Under the pieces are notes generated by a model. It worked only from the letters and a program-made list of their open reading frames with translations. It ran no database searches and was not told the origin of the DNA. Shown piece after piece: positions 22,287 to 36,917 of a stretch of 64,000 nucleotides of DNA; within the stretch, counting starts at the first letter, position 1, and the number at the start of each line of letters is the position of its first letter. Position numbers and translations under genes: made by a program. Source of the stretch: Blakeslea trispora (taxonomy: Eukaryota; Mucoromycota; Mucoromycetes; Mucorales; Choanephoraceae); contig JAIWNE010000071.1 in the NCBI GenBank assembly GCA_025331445.1, positions 62,001 to 126,000 on the forward strand. Direction: 5' to 3'.

Positions 22287-24096
22287 ACACAACAGAGACA
22301 GAGAAAAATAAGTAAAAAGACAAATGACACGTTACCCCTTGAGTTGTAATAGAGGCCTAGAAATTGAGCCGATGACGTAGGACAACAAACATTGAAGCTC
22401 AGCGTTTCTTTCTGTGGGACGGGGCTGCTGTGCCTGAAGAACTACTCCACCTTTATAAGCAATATGATTGGACACTGTTAGCCAATAAAAGGTGTTGTTA
22501 TTGTCGCTCATTTTAGTTTTTGCACAATGTCTTTTGATGAGTGGGCTCATAAGGAACATCACTAAAAAAAAATTCAAAACTCTCTTTCTCTTTGACCAAA
22601 GAGATTTGTCAAGAGAATTCCAGTGATTGCGAGCTTGTTCAACTACAAATAAGAAACAAAAGTGAGTCAGACAATCAAGATAATGAAGCAAGCTTTGTCT
22701 CAGAAATGAACCCAGTAACGCTCTGCAATCCTTACAAGAGCGGTATTTCGCTTAAGGAGCATTACTAGAGGAGTCAATGAAAGACATGCTTTCGAGTAAC
22801 ATCATTCTGGCTGAACTTTTAATGGACCTTCTGACTTGCTTGGCATAATGGAGAAAGTCCTTCTGAAAACGAAAAAGCGCCCCTTTCATGGAATCAAGTT
22901 TGTAATTACAGAGTAATGTGTGTGTTTTTTGGGTAAAAATCATCAGCAGTATGCTTTTCAAGGCATATGAAATAAATGTCGAAAGTTTCACATATATCTC
23001 TACGAAATAACCTTCTGCTATAAGCAAAAGGAAGTTTGTTTCTGTTTGGGAAGTGAGGCCACAAGCAGTACCAAGATCAAACTTGGTTGTTATCGTTTGT
23101 CCATATTAATCAAGCATATGATCCCATTTGTTCTTTCAAAAGCTAAGCTTCTCTAGAAAAAAAAAAGAAAACTGTCCACCTTAGAAGATTTCATGCTATT
23201 GTTTCCTTAGTAATAAATATGATGACTTTCTGGTGAATAACGTTCACTCCACATACAAAAAGATCTAACGTGTACAACTCGACACCAAACAAGTAGTCTA
23301 ATAATGAGATAAAAACACATTATATCCAAATCAAAGAGGTCTTTTCATATGTGTTGGCTATCTCTAGAAGGAATCAATAGATTGCATTGATTGCTGTAAC
23401 ACAGATACAGCAAGGAGCAATTCTTCTCTTCCGTATTGTGCACAAAAATTACATTACTGTAGATAACTATATTGTACAATAACCCTCTATCTCAAACAAT
23501 GACTTAATGTTCTTTCCTATTGCCAGCCGTTTCGAACGATTAAAGCTGTCTTTGAGGGTCAGCATCATGAGTTTGATTGAATAGATGTGTAATTCATCTG
23601 TTTTTTTTTGAAAATGGCTATCTATTTTGATTATCAAAATCTGATTGGACAGGATACCCCCCACCTATAAGAGTATGGCCCAAAACGCCAATTTCAACTG
23701 ATTTGACTGTAAGTTGATTGATTACCTTTTTACACCACATTGTTGTGATCTGTTACGCTTACGAGGGATTTAATTGCCTTAATTTCTGAGTATGTCTCAC
23801 GGTGTTTTTTGTTTCCTTTTTGAGAATTTACCGGAAAGACCGTGAGAAATAAACAAAGAAAATTACCAAATGTTATCTTATCTCAAAAAAAATTCATTTG
23901 TATGATAAATTTAAACAAGGTAAGATAGAGAAAAAGGACACACCCTATAGGCAAGTATTTTAATGTGAATGAAAGGAGGGGAGGATGAGGATCACTTTAT
24001 TGAAATATGTATAAGATAATATGAACAGTATAAGAAAAGAAGGAGGAGTGGGGGTAAAATAAATTAGTTACAAAATAAAAAGAAAACATCGTTCGT
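22287..24096. other. Gene-poor DNA with unassigned minus-strand open frames
   Basis: Minus-strand open frames at 22332-22691 (119 residues), 22752-23027 (91) and 23467-23664 (65) have fairly normal amino acid composition, and one contains KLMMLTLKDSFNRS. They do not join into a convincing gene and carry stops between them. They may be relics of mobile or multi-copy genes. No RNA gene or repeat border was found. Confidence 0.35.
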
Positions 24097-25101
24097 CTAT
24101 AACAAGCTTTCGCCCAAACAACAACGAGTAAGGGAACATCCCACTTGAACAGTTTGAAAGACAGAAAGGGAATCTTCTCCGAGAGAAGGGTTGACTTCCA
24201 TGATGTCAGCTGCCACGAGTAAGCCTGTTTCGGCAAGAGCTTCACAGATATAATGACCTTCACGGAAGGTAAGACCACCACGGACAGGTGTACCAGTGGA
24301 GGGTGCCACACTAGGATCCAAAGCATCCACGTCAAATGACAAATGAATAGGTAAATCACGGTTAGGGTTAACATGATCTAATGCCATGTCGACCACCTTG
24401 CCAATACCGTAACGATCAACATGGTGCATAGAGAATGCTTTAATACCCAGATCCTTAATGATCTTCTTCTCTCCTTCGTCCACATCACGCAAACCAATGT
24501 AAGTCAAACGGTTAGTCTTCAATAAGGGCTTTACCCAACGGAAATCAGGATGATCACCAGCAATACCAGTCAAGAAACTAAGTGGACAACCATGAATGTT
24601 GCCTGAATCTGTAGTGGCAGGAGTATTAATATCCTATTGACATTATTTAGTATATATAAAAAAACAAATTACATGTATTTCTCCTGTGTCGAAACTTACA
24701 GCATGAGCATCAACCCAAATGAGACAAGCATCAGGATGAGCACCAAAGACACCAGAGACAGTACCCAAAGCCACTGAATGGTCACCACCCAAAGTCAATA
24801 CGAATTTACCTTCTTGAGCAGCCTTCAAGATTTGGTCTGAGACAGTTTGAGTAACAGCAGACACATACTTGGGTTGCTTCAAATTGAGAACGTCAGGATC
24901 CTCTTGAGGACGCAATTCTTGAATGTTTTCATTGGATTCATAACTGACAGAGTAGCCCATTTCTTCTAATTGGTTCAACAAACCGAATTCAACAAGACGG
25001 ATAGGTCCATCCTCAACACCTGTACGAGGTTGACCTCCATTGAAAGGAACGCCAATAACGGCAACATCCTTAGACTTGAGAAACTTGTTTGCTTGTGTCA
25101 T
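24097..25101 (-). CDS. Arginase
   Basis: Two exons (25101-24700, 24633-24097) give 312 residues, normal for arginases. The enzyme hydrolyses L-arginine to ornithine and urea with a two-manganese centre. The metal-binding motifs are all present: GGDHSVALGT near residue 117, WVDAHADINTP spanning the intron at residues 129-139, and LSFDVDALDPSVAPSTGTP near residue 240, plus IHGCPLSFLTG. The N-terminus (VAVIGVPFNGGQPRTGVEDGP) is the usual substrate-loop region. The 66-bp intron falls between DAHA and DINTP. Unlike many fungal arginases there is no targeting extension, so the cytosol is likely. It would provide nitrogen from arginine and ornithine for polyamines and proline. Confidence 0.95.
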
Positions 25102-25472
25102 TTCTATAGTAATTTTTTTTTAAAAGAAAGAAAAGAGAGAGAGTGTGAAAAGGCTAGAAAATCAACAGCAAAAAAAAAAAAAAAATTAAATTTATACCTT
25201 TCAACAAAAAAAAAAAGAAAAATTCAAATTAAGCTCTACCAATAGTACCGTGAGAAGATAAGGTACGGTCACATGCTTAGGGTATTAGAAAGGGAGCTAC
25301 CTTGCTTCAGGGGGTGACAACTGGAAAAAACAATAAAATGAAAAACAACGAGATAATATACATATGCAGTCAAAGGGAGCGAGTTCAGGAACAACCGAGT
25401 CATTTTATAGTTGTTTTCTTGCAGCCAAAAAAAAAAAGAAGATATTCTATTTGGCCTCAGTTTGATCTTTAT
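25102..25472. other. Intergenic between arginase and aldehyde dehydrogenase genes
   Basis: About 370 bp with long A-runs next to the arginase start, and no recognised coding or RNA feature. It should contain the arginase promoter. Confidence 0.4.
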
Positions 25473-27682
<2,210 letters not shown>

Positions 27683-28949
27683 TAAAGAAAAGAAAAGAAA
27701 AGAAGCATTCTTTTTTTTTTTTAATTTTTTTTACCTTGATGGTTGCACATTGGAGTGAGAAGATATCGGGGTTTAAAGAACTTGATGTTTCAACAACAAA
27801 TAACGCATTAAATATGAGATTGCTTTGCAACATCTATTCTTGTTACAATACATTTAAAACTCGCTTCTTGTTTATCAATACAAAACTCAATTTCAGTGGT
27901 TTGACTAGATGTCTTTGGTCCCCTTCCCTTCCACCTCAGAATTAACATTGCGTATTGAATATGACTTCAATCGCTTGTTATGCTTAAGTCATGTGAGCTT
28001 TTGCTTTGCAAAAGCGAAATAGTTGAGCTACACAATGTTAATTAGTTCACAATGGGGCTGTGAAATCTCTGATACGTATGATTACCTCCATATCATATTT
28101 TGGCATCTCTTAAACTTGTTGCTTATTTTGTTTGCTATCTTTGTGAAGACATGAGTTAGTAAAGACAAATAGGCAAAAACCAATTCTCTTTTTTAAAGCT
28201 TATTGGAATCAGTTTCTTTGTTTTCGTGCTACAAAGTGCTGAAAACAGATATTCAGAATCAAGGCAATGATTCAATACAGAAGATCTTAATCACATGTTT
28301 CTTTATTTTTTCGAGGCAATAGTCTATAAGACTAAAGACTTGTTTACTTGTGCATATCAAGATGGTATTGTACATGAGCATTCAAGAAAAGAGGCAACCA
28401 ATACTAAGCTTTGATTGTTCAGCAAATTTGCTATTTCTAAAGTGATGTTCAATTCATTGTGTCTGTAATGATTTTGATGTCACAATGAGGAACAGTTGTT
28501 CTCAATATGATTTTGAGAACATCATAATATCGGGAATACATCTGGCATTTTGTGCCTGGTTTTGGATCAATGCTGATTCACACATGAATTTTATTTTGGA
28601 TATCATTTTACAGATCGTTTTGAATCGAATGAAGAAAATCAATTGATTACAGAAGCTTATTAAGTAAGTTGTTGATTGCTCTGTATTGAGCTATCGTTTA
28701 GGAGAAAAGCTTAAAGTCTCACCAAAGAGGCTGAAAAAGTAGTGTAGTTCCCCTTTGAATAGTTCAACTGTTCTCTTTCTTTTTGGTCTATTTAGTTTTT
28801 GTTTTTATATAGTAAAATGTAGTTATTGCTCTATTTCTGTCTGTTATAAAAGTACATTATGTGTATATGTATATATATTTATGTATAGATGTAGATAAAT
28901 AAAAGTGGTTCAAGTAGGAGGCATAAAAAGAAATTATTGTTGCAATACA
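27683..28949. other. Gene-poor intergenic region
   Basis: Roughly 1.27 kb of AT-rich DNA between two minus-strand genes. A 69-residue plus-strand frame at 27736 is the longest and shows no family resemblance. No repeats, RNA genes or transposon ends were recognised. It includes the aldehyde dehydrogenase promoter and the kinase 3' flank. Confidence 0.4.
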
Positions 28950-31352
28950 TTAGCTGTATTTAGCTGGCATTGAGGGTAATGTAGTTGGAATAGGTGGTGG
29001 CAAACTTGAGGGAGGTGGTAATGGAGCTCCATGAGCATTAGGAATGCTAGACCTACGAACAGGAGGTTGTCTGATAGACGACATACTGACACTACCTTGA
29101 GAATAGTTTCCATTAGAATGAGTAGTGGAGACAGAAATTTGATGCATTGGTTGATAATGTTGTTGTTGTTGTTGTTCCTGACTTAATGCTGCAACTGAAG
29201 CCATCAAGGGATATTCACTGTTGTCAGGAGAAGAGTTCAGACGATAACTCTCATCATCCGATCGAATGGAAGAATGAGTGGAGCAATCTGGCGATTTTTT
29301 TCTATAAGGCGGGTGAGATGATGGCTGTTGTGTTCCATTGTAGGCAGCACGATGCTCGCTTCTGCTTGAATGACCAGCTGAATGATGTTCTTCATAGGAC
29401 GACTGATAATAGTTTTGACGGTTGTATTGATGTGTCAAGATGGGTGGGGGTTTTGAAGGTGGTGGAATACCACCACTCTTTAAAATGTAATCATCTCTTG
29501 CTTGGATGGCTTCCAATGGACTACCATCAGGAGGGCTATTACCGATCAATCCTGAGGGAGGGCGCCAGTCGTTCATTCTATCTCGTGTGCCAGATCTTGC
29601 TGATCTAGCCAGCTCTTCCAACTTTAGGATATCTCCGGCGGATAGTGGTGTTGCAGGCTTTTGATTCATGTATTCTAATACAGAGGTTTTGTATGTTCCA
29701 GCTGCCTTTTTGTTGGTAGGAGAAGTCATGTTGGATGATCCATTCTGCGAACTACGCTTATTGGCCGGTAAGCTTCCATTCGATTGACCTGTTGTCTTAT
29801 TCATTCTTTGTGCCCATTGTCTTTGTTCTAATAATTTTCTGCGCTGTTCGTTTTCGTTTGGCTTGGAATAATCATAAATCAAAAATTTGTCCTCCATCAA
29901 TTGACGTTCCGGGCTTTGATGTTCAACAATAGAATCAGTTGCTTTGCTGTTGACTGAAGTAGCGTAAGAAACGCCTGATTTTTTCGGATCTTTGTTGCTT
30001 CGCTTCTTTACTTTCAAAGGGTTTTCTTCTAACAATATTTCTTCCAACTCATGTGTAGGATCAAAATTGGCTCTTTTGTTCTAATAATAATAACAATAAT
30101 AGCAGTACGGTTAGTAAAGTTGTGTTACAATCTGAACAAATAAATAAATTGTTATTTTACATCAGGGACAAAAGGTGGTTGTGCTTGCTTGGTCTCGAGT
30201 GTGTTCCATTCTATTCCGTCAAGCCAAGGGTGTTTCATAAGTTTCTTGAATCCTTGAGGCCCCACGCCAAGACGGCTTTTGATGTCTCTAGTAAGCAAGC
30301 ATCGAATAAAATCTTTTGCATGGACGGTCACTTTGCTGGAATCGGGAAACTGAACACTTTCGCTCAAGATAGCTTGTTGTAACGCATCGTTTGTTTTGCC
30401 TCTAAAAGGTCTCTGTAAAGATAGAATTGTTAGTTATGCCAACTTTTTTTTTTTTACTATTCAAATCTGAACAGATCATGATTTTATATTTACTTTGCCA
30501 AAAAGCAGTTCATATAAAACAACGCCCAAAGACCACCAATCAACAGAAGTCAAATATCCTCTTTTTTGCAAAACTTCAGGAGCAATGTAGGCAAAACTAC
30601 CGGCCACCGAAGTCAATGGTTTCGAGTTGTTGATGATGGTAGCAATATTGAAATCTGTTAAATGAGCATGACCTTGTTCGTCCAACAGAATATTATCAGG
30701 CTTTAAATCTCTGTAATTGAATAAAGTGAGTTTAGTATATTAACCTGATCTCCAAACAGAAAAAAAAATTGTATAAATTATCCCTTTCTGGGTGTTCTTT
30801 CTTTTCTCTCTTTTTTTTTTTTTTAAATACCTATGCACAATATTGAGAGAATGAAGATAGTGTAAACTAACAGCGATTTCTGCAGCATAGAATCGTACAT
30901 ATTCTTCTGGCATAGTAGTTAAGCGGTCCAAATGAAATCGCAAGTCTCCACCCAACATCAAGTCAAGTACCATGAACAGATTGTCATCATCCTGAAAAGC
31001 ATAACGCATGTTGACAATGAGGTTGCAGTTGATCTGTTCAAGTAATTTTCTTTCGGAAATGATATTTTCGACAGCACGCATTTGTATACATTTCACTTTG
31101 TTGATATATTTCAATGCGTAGAGTTGCTTGGTGCCTTTGTGCTGAACTACTCGAACTTTGCCGAACGCGCCTTTACCCACAGACCTCAAAAGAGTGAAAT
31201 GAGACAAATCGACTGATCAAATAAATAGACAAAATGAAAAAAAAGGAGGGGTTAGATCAAGAAAAAAGAAAATTGGTAATTTTGAACAACTCGACAATCA
31301 TACCTTCACCATCAAGATCTATATGGTCTTCTCGACAACAAACAACACCCAT
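28950..31352 (-). CDS. AGC-group protein kinase of the YANK/STK32 family
   Basis: Five exons (31352-31304, 31212-30831, 30710-30494, 30412-30161, 30080-28950) give 676 residues. Exon 1 encodes [16 protein letters not shown]. Gly2 with Cys5/Cys6 is a classic myristoylation plus palmitoylation start and is found in YANK kinases. The kinase domain follows: [51 protein letters not shown] and [14 protein letters not shown]. The DFN in place of DFG is a family trait of YANKs, not a defect. Beyond the kinase domain lies a roughly 350-residue low-complexity tail rich in Ser, Pro, Gln and His. Family members are poorly understood membrane-associated kinases. Confidence 0.9.
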
Positions 31353-31969
31353 TCAACTGTACTGCCTATGCTTGAGTGTGTGTGTGTGTGTATGTAAATT
31401 AGGATATAATTCGAAAAAATAGTTAAAGAGAAAGAAAGAAAGAAAAAGAGAAAGTTATTATAAGTGTAGAGCTAAGCAGTAATATAAAAGGGTATTTTTC
31501 TTAAAAAGCAATTGACATAAAAGTTTATCTAAATATATACACACAAAGAAATAAAGAAAAAGAAAAAAAAAGGGGGGAGGAGAGAAGAGGGAAAATAAAG
31601 ACTATATCAATATCGGGACATGAATGGATAATGATCCTCGTACAAAATACAGTGATGAGTTTTAGATTTGAAATTCAGAAGAGACCTCTACTCCGTTGTG
31701 TAGCACTGTCCTGAGCCCAACAATAGTGCTTCTGTTTTCTCTCTGTTTACACACTCGTTGGTGTGACACTCTGCAAAGGAAGGATTTGGGAGATTCTTTT
31801 TCCTGTCTCTTTTCACCGGTATTCAATGCACTGTTGATCCAAAAGTATAGATTATAGACAAATAGTCTCCTGTCTGATATATTTAATATGAAACAGACAA
31901 TTAAATTCATTGTGTTCAGTTACTAACAAGACTTTTGCCTTTCTTTTTTTTTTTTTAATAAGTGTTGAT
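31353..31969. other. Upstream region of the YANK kinase gene
   Basis: AT-rich sequence with a short GT repeat near 31378 and purine-rich runs (AGAAAGAAAG and similar). No gene was recognised. A minus-strand frame at 31662-31910 is not coding-like. Confidence 0.4.
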
Positions 31970-32365
31970 TTATAAAACGGTTTCCTTTTCTCTTAATAGC
32001 TCGTCGTATCCTTGTTTGCTAGAGCAAGGCCTTTCTTTTAAATGTGCTAATTTCTGGTCGAATTTCAATTGCCGTATCAGTCGAATATGTCTTTCATGAC
32101 GCCATTTTTCTCTATTTCTGTGATTGTTTATTGCAGCATGCATATAGTAAATAACATGAGACAACCGCTCTTCACAGCTCTCTGGAAGATGAAAAGCATC
32201 CAAGAGAGAATAGATAACAAAATATTAGTGCCAGTTTTATGACTTGGCAAAGAAAGAAGAAAAGCATCACATTCCGTTTTCATTTGTTTCTAGTGCTGAT
32301 AAGAGCGGCAACAACTCCTTAGGCAACAAATTCATTAGTCTTTGATTTGGCAAGCATTTCTTCAT
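31970..32365 (-). CDS. Small hypothetical protein, tentative
   Basis: A coding-like minus-strand frame ending at 31970 reads CEERLSHVIYYMHAAINNH, then REKWRHERHIRLIRQLKFDQ and ERPCSSKQGYDELLREKETV. The composition is charged, helical and unlike a shadow frame, and no gene lies opposite. A plausible first exon starts MKKCLPNQRLMNLLPKELLP at 32365. Joining the two needs a GTGATG donor and an acceptor at about 32183, both weak. I do not recognise the family. It could equally be one exon of a larger unrecognised gene or a relic. Confidence 0.35.
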
Positions 32366-32980
32366 GTTTTCTAATGAAAGTCAAGAAAACTTTTCCGATC
32401 CTTAAAAACTTCCACTTATTTCTATAGAGTTTTTCTCTCTTTCAAAGTGCTCTTAATTTTACATATCGAGCAAGCATAAGAAGCAACAGTGTGTTTCATA
32501 AGTAACGTGCGTAGCATTTTTGCTTTGCACTGTCTGTTTTGACTTGAATCGATGCTTTATAAATCGTTTACCGCCTTTTATTTAAATGCGTGCATTGGGC
32601 ATTTATTTAATCTACATGTCAAATTCTAAGAAACAATGCGACAGAAAAAGATCAACACAATCAAACCAGACAAAACTAGTGAATGAAATTCAATAACACG
32701 ATAAACAAATGATTTCTCTATTCACTGATCAAACCATTTCTATGCTCTTTGTCTAAAGAAGCTGATACCTGCTTTTGATATTCTTATAGGTTACACAACC
32801 GATTGTTTTGTTGTAAGCAAATGTGAATTACCAAATGTAGTATTCTGTTTTCATAACCGAAACAAGACTATATATAAAAAATAAAGGAGACAAAGAGACA
32901 ACCAGCTTCTTCTTTCGTTTTCCCATAACTGTCAGTTGACTCTATTTTCATAAAAAAAAACCATACCCTTTATTTTTGTC
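32366..32980. other. Upstream region of the myosin gene
   Basis: AT-rich spacer of about 600 bp without a recognised coding frame. The last 40 bases before the myosin start are pyrimidine and A-rich. No specific regulatory motif could be named. Confidence 0.4.
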
Positions 32981-35900
32981 ATGGCACCTCCCGAGAACAA
33001 ACTTCATAATATTTATCATAGTCATGGAATTGATGTGTACCATAAGCCTACCATATACCAACCATCAGATAACGGATTCAACTTACAGAAGTTGGCCTGG
33101 GTTGAATCAGATGATGATACATTCGAACCATTCAAGCGCGCCCGTATAATGTTTGAATGCGAAGATGATGACAATGTACTTGTAGAGCATGAGGAAGATT
33201 CCAGAGTATGTATAACCACACCTTCTTATTGACGCGCTCAATAACCGTGTATCATTTCAATAACTATAGGAAGAATATGTACATAGAGACATGGTTCATA
33301 TGATGAATCCGCCCAAGTTTGATCATGTTGAAGATATGGCTGAATTACTCTATATGCATGAGCCAGCAGTTGTCCATACATTGACTCAGCGATACAAGCA
33401 AAATGAGATCTATGTGAGTAGAGAGTGAGAGAAAGATGCATAAGGTTTGGCAGGAAATAACCTATAATTTCCTAGACATATTCTGGTCTGTTCTTGGTAG
33501 CTATCAATCCTTACCGTCAATTGCCAATTTATTCGAAGGAAATGATTCGTTCATACCGAAAGAAAAGAAGAGGAGAAGTCCCACCTCATATCTATGCTAT
33601 TGCCGATCATGCATTTCACGATATGCTACATGATAGACAAAACCAATCCATTCTGATTACGTATGTATAGTATTCTTGTTTAGTTGTATTTGTTTGGTTA
33701 TCTAAACTTGCTTTTTTTTTGTACTATGTTAGCGGTGAATCAGGTGCAGGAAAAACAGAGAACACGAAAATCGTTATTCAATACTTGACTTCAATCACAA
33801 GTAGCCATAGCAACACTAAACGAAAAACACTTGAGAGCCAGATTCTTCAGGCCAATCCCATCCTTGAGTCCTTTGGCAACGCACAGACAATCCGAAATAA
33901 CAATTCGTCTCGATTTGGCAAGTTTATTCGAATTGCGTTTAATCGAAATGGCGACATTGAGGGCGCATTTATCGACTGGTATCTATTAGAAACATCGCGT
34001 GTACATACCCAATCTCCTGAAGAAAGAAATTATCATATCTTCTATGAACTAATGAATGCGGATGCAGAAATGAAAGGTGAGTGTCATGTTTTTTTTTAAT
34101 GTATTGTTGTAAGCTTACCTTATAATTTATTGACTATAGCAAGTTTAAAGATTGATCAATGTTGCCCAGCTGATTTTCAATATACAAGAAATGCAAATCA
34201 TACCATACAAGGTGTAGATGATGCCTCTGAATACAAAAAGTTGGTACATGCTATGGATATTATGGGTATTTCGCCAGAAGAACGTTTGGAATTTTTCCGA
34301 ATCATTGTCGCTGTGCTTTATTTGGGCAACATCATTATAACAAATAGCTATGGTGGCCGCGTTGATATATCCAACTATGAAGTGGCTTGTGAGCTCTTGG
34401 GAGTACCGCCTGTCCTGTTCAAAAAGCATCTGCTTGAACCTCAAATTAGAGCTGGTAATGAATGGGTCAGTCAATCCAAATCACCTACTCAGGTCAAAGA
34501 TAACTTGGATGCACTGGCAAAAGTACTTTATGAACGCAATTTTGGACAGATCGTACGTCGAGTTAACTCGGCTATTGATGGTGGGCCATTTTTTCAATCA
34601 TTGCTTGAAGAGAAGAAAGATTTGGATGGCGATGAAAGATACATTGGTGTTCTGGACATTGCAGGTTTTGAAATCTTCAAAATTAATAGCTTCGAACAAC
34701 TCTGTATCAATTATACGAATGAAAAACTTCAAGATTTTTTCAATCAAACCATGTTTGTCTTGGAAGAAAAGGAGTATCAAAGAGAACATATTCAATGGAA
34801 CGAAAGTCTTGATTATCGACATGATCTTCAGCCTACTATTCAGCTAATTGAAAGTCCCAAGAATCCTATTGGTATCCTATCTTGTCTAGAGGATGAGTGC
34901 GTAACTCAGGGAACAGATGAACGCTTGCTTGCAAAGATCTGTGAGCAAAATCGTAATAATCCTAGATTTAAGCGGGATATTTACAACGAAGGATTTGCCA
35001 TTAAACATTATGCTGGTGAAGTCAAGTATTCCACATCAGGTTGGGTAGAAAGAGGTAAAGACCCACTGAACGAGCATGTAGCTCGTTTATTTGCTGAATC
35101 GACCAATCAACATGTGGCCACTTTGTTTAAGGATTATGCGGTACCTGCTCCATCGTCTTCTTCTTCAAGATCATCCGATATTCTTTTACGCAACAAGACT
35201 TCATTTCCTCTGCATTACCGTACTCGCAAAGGTGGGGGCAACTTCCATACTGTGGGCTACAAGCACAAACAGCAGCTTTCTGTTCTCATGAACACATTAC
35301 AAAACACACGCCCTCACTTTGTGCGCTGTATCTTACCAAACGACCGAAAGAGACCTGGCGAAATCCAACCTCGATTGATTTTGCATCAGCTTCGATGCAA
35401 TGGTGTACTTGAAGGCATTCGTATCTGTCGTGTAGGTTATCCAAATCGTGTTGTATTTCAGCAATTTAGAGAACAATACAAGTTATTAGCTCCAGACCTT
35501 ATCCAGCACGAACGAGATCATCGTAAAGCATGTCAACTGCTTCTCTCTACAGTTTCTGAGCACTTTTCTTACGGAGAGCACTTTCAAATGGGTAGAACAA
35601 AAGTGTTCTTTAAGGCTGGTATTTTGGGTGAGCTTGAGAAGATGCGTGATATCCAACTTTCTTTCACTATCACAAAAGTCCAAGCTGCTTGCCTTGGTTG
35701 GATGGCTAGAAGAAAGCGGGTTGAACGCGAATCTCAAGATAAACTCATCCGTACCATTCAACGCAATGCCAGAATTTATGTTGATATGATGCAATCAAGA
35801 TTGTGGAAGGTGTACTACCGCCGTAAAGAATTACAGTACACATTCGGCGCAGAAAATGCTGTCAGCAAGAAGATTGATGATTTAGAGCAAGTGCTTGCTG

Positions 35901-36731
35901 TTTCGCAAGATCAACTTAGAGAACTATCCGAGGAAAATCAACAGCAACAAAAAATGGTTGAAAATCTAGAAGAAGAGAGAAATGCGCTCAGGCTAAGAAT
36001 TGAGGAGCTTGAGCAAGATTTAGAGAGAACAAACCAAAGATTAAGACAGACCGAATCTGAGCTTCAGACAACAAAGCAATTCAGTGATGAACAAGCCATC
36101 ATGTTGTCCAAGATGCACAAGGATGTCTTGGAAGAAGCCGAGGAGAACGAGCATCTAACAAGCCAATATGACTTACTCTCAAAAGAAAATCAAAAACTTC
36201 AGGAATCCATCGAGTCCATAAAGAATGACAAGTCGGCCTATGATACATTGCAGACAGAGATAGATGCCAAAGATGACGAAAATAGACAGTTGCAAGATCG
36301 ACTGCGCTTGGCGGAAGAACAGCATCAAGACAAGCTCAACGAGAAAGAACAAGAAATGAACACACTAGAAAAAGAGCTCAAAGAGCTAAGGCAGAAAATA
36401 ATGCAGTATGAGAGTCAAATGCAAGAAAAGGTAACCGCCTATTCTGCTATGCAAGAACAGTTTTATACCATAGAGGCTTCTCTATCAAGAGAGACGGAAG
36501 AGAAAGAAACTTTTCAGAAGAGGAACTTGCAACTGGAGAAAGACATAGATGTATTGACTCGTCTAGTGCAGAATGAAGCAAAAGAATCAAGAGCAAGAGC
36601 TGACAAGTAAAGTATTATTTGCAAAAATCTTAAAAGCTTGTTTTCTTTTAACACAAACTTTTCTTTTTTGTGATAGGTTTGATAACTTGGTAGCATCTCT
36701 CTTGAAAAGATCAGCCACTAGTCTAATCTAA
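32981..36731 (+). CDS. Class II-type myosin heavy chain with a short coiled-coil tail
   Basis: Six exons (32981-33205, 33270-33413, 33476-33660, 33733-34076, 34140-36606, 36677-36731) give 1139 residues. An N-terminal SH3-like segment ([14 protein letters not shown]) precedes the motor: [12 protein letters not shown] near residue 186, [32 protein letters not shown], and the converter region [17 protein letters not shown]. Degenerate IQ-like helices follow ([14 protein letters not shown] and [12 protein letters not shown]). The C-terminus is a coiled coil of only about 260 residues, where conventional myosin II tails run near 1000. The protein ends KRSATSLI. It should move on actin and dimerise, but the tail seems too short for ordinary thick filaments. 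A single exon carries 72% of the coding length. Confidence 0.9.
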
Positions 36732-36917
36732 ATTTTGTTATTTTTTTTTAGACGTTTATATTTACATTTGTCAAATAAATAGATGAAAAAAAAATAGAAA
36801 TGAAAATAGAAAGGAGAGAGAAGAGGGGGACTTGTTAATAAGTAGTAGAACCAGGTGTAATAATAGTAGGGCTTGGTGATCGTGTTGAAGAAGGCAAGTC
36901 TACAATAGAGGCAGAAT

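Noticed and set aside
22332..23664. Three minus-strand open frames as a possible gene
   Set aside because: They lie in different frames with stops between them, no splice signals joined them convincingly, and no motif was recognised.
28950..31352. DFN instead of DFG as evidence of a dead kinase
   Set aside because: DFN is normal in the YANK/STK32 family, and the other catalytic motifs (HRDLKPDN, the AGC glycine loop, APE) are intact.
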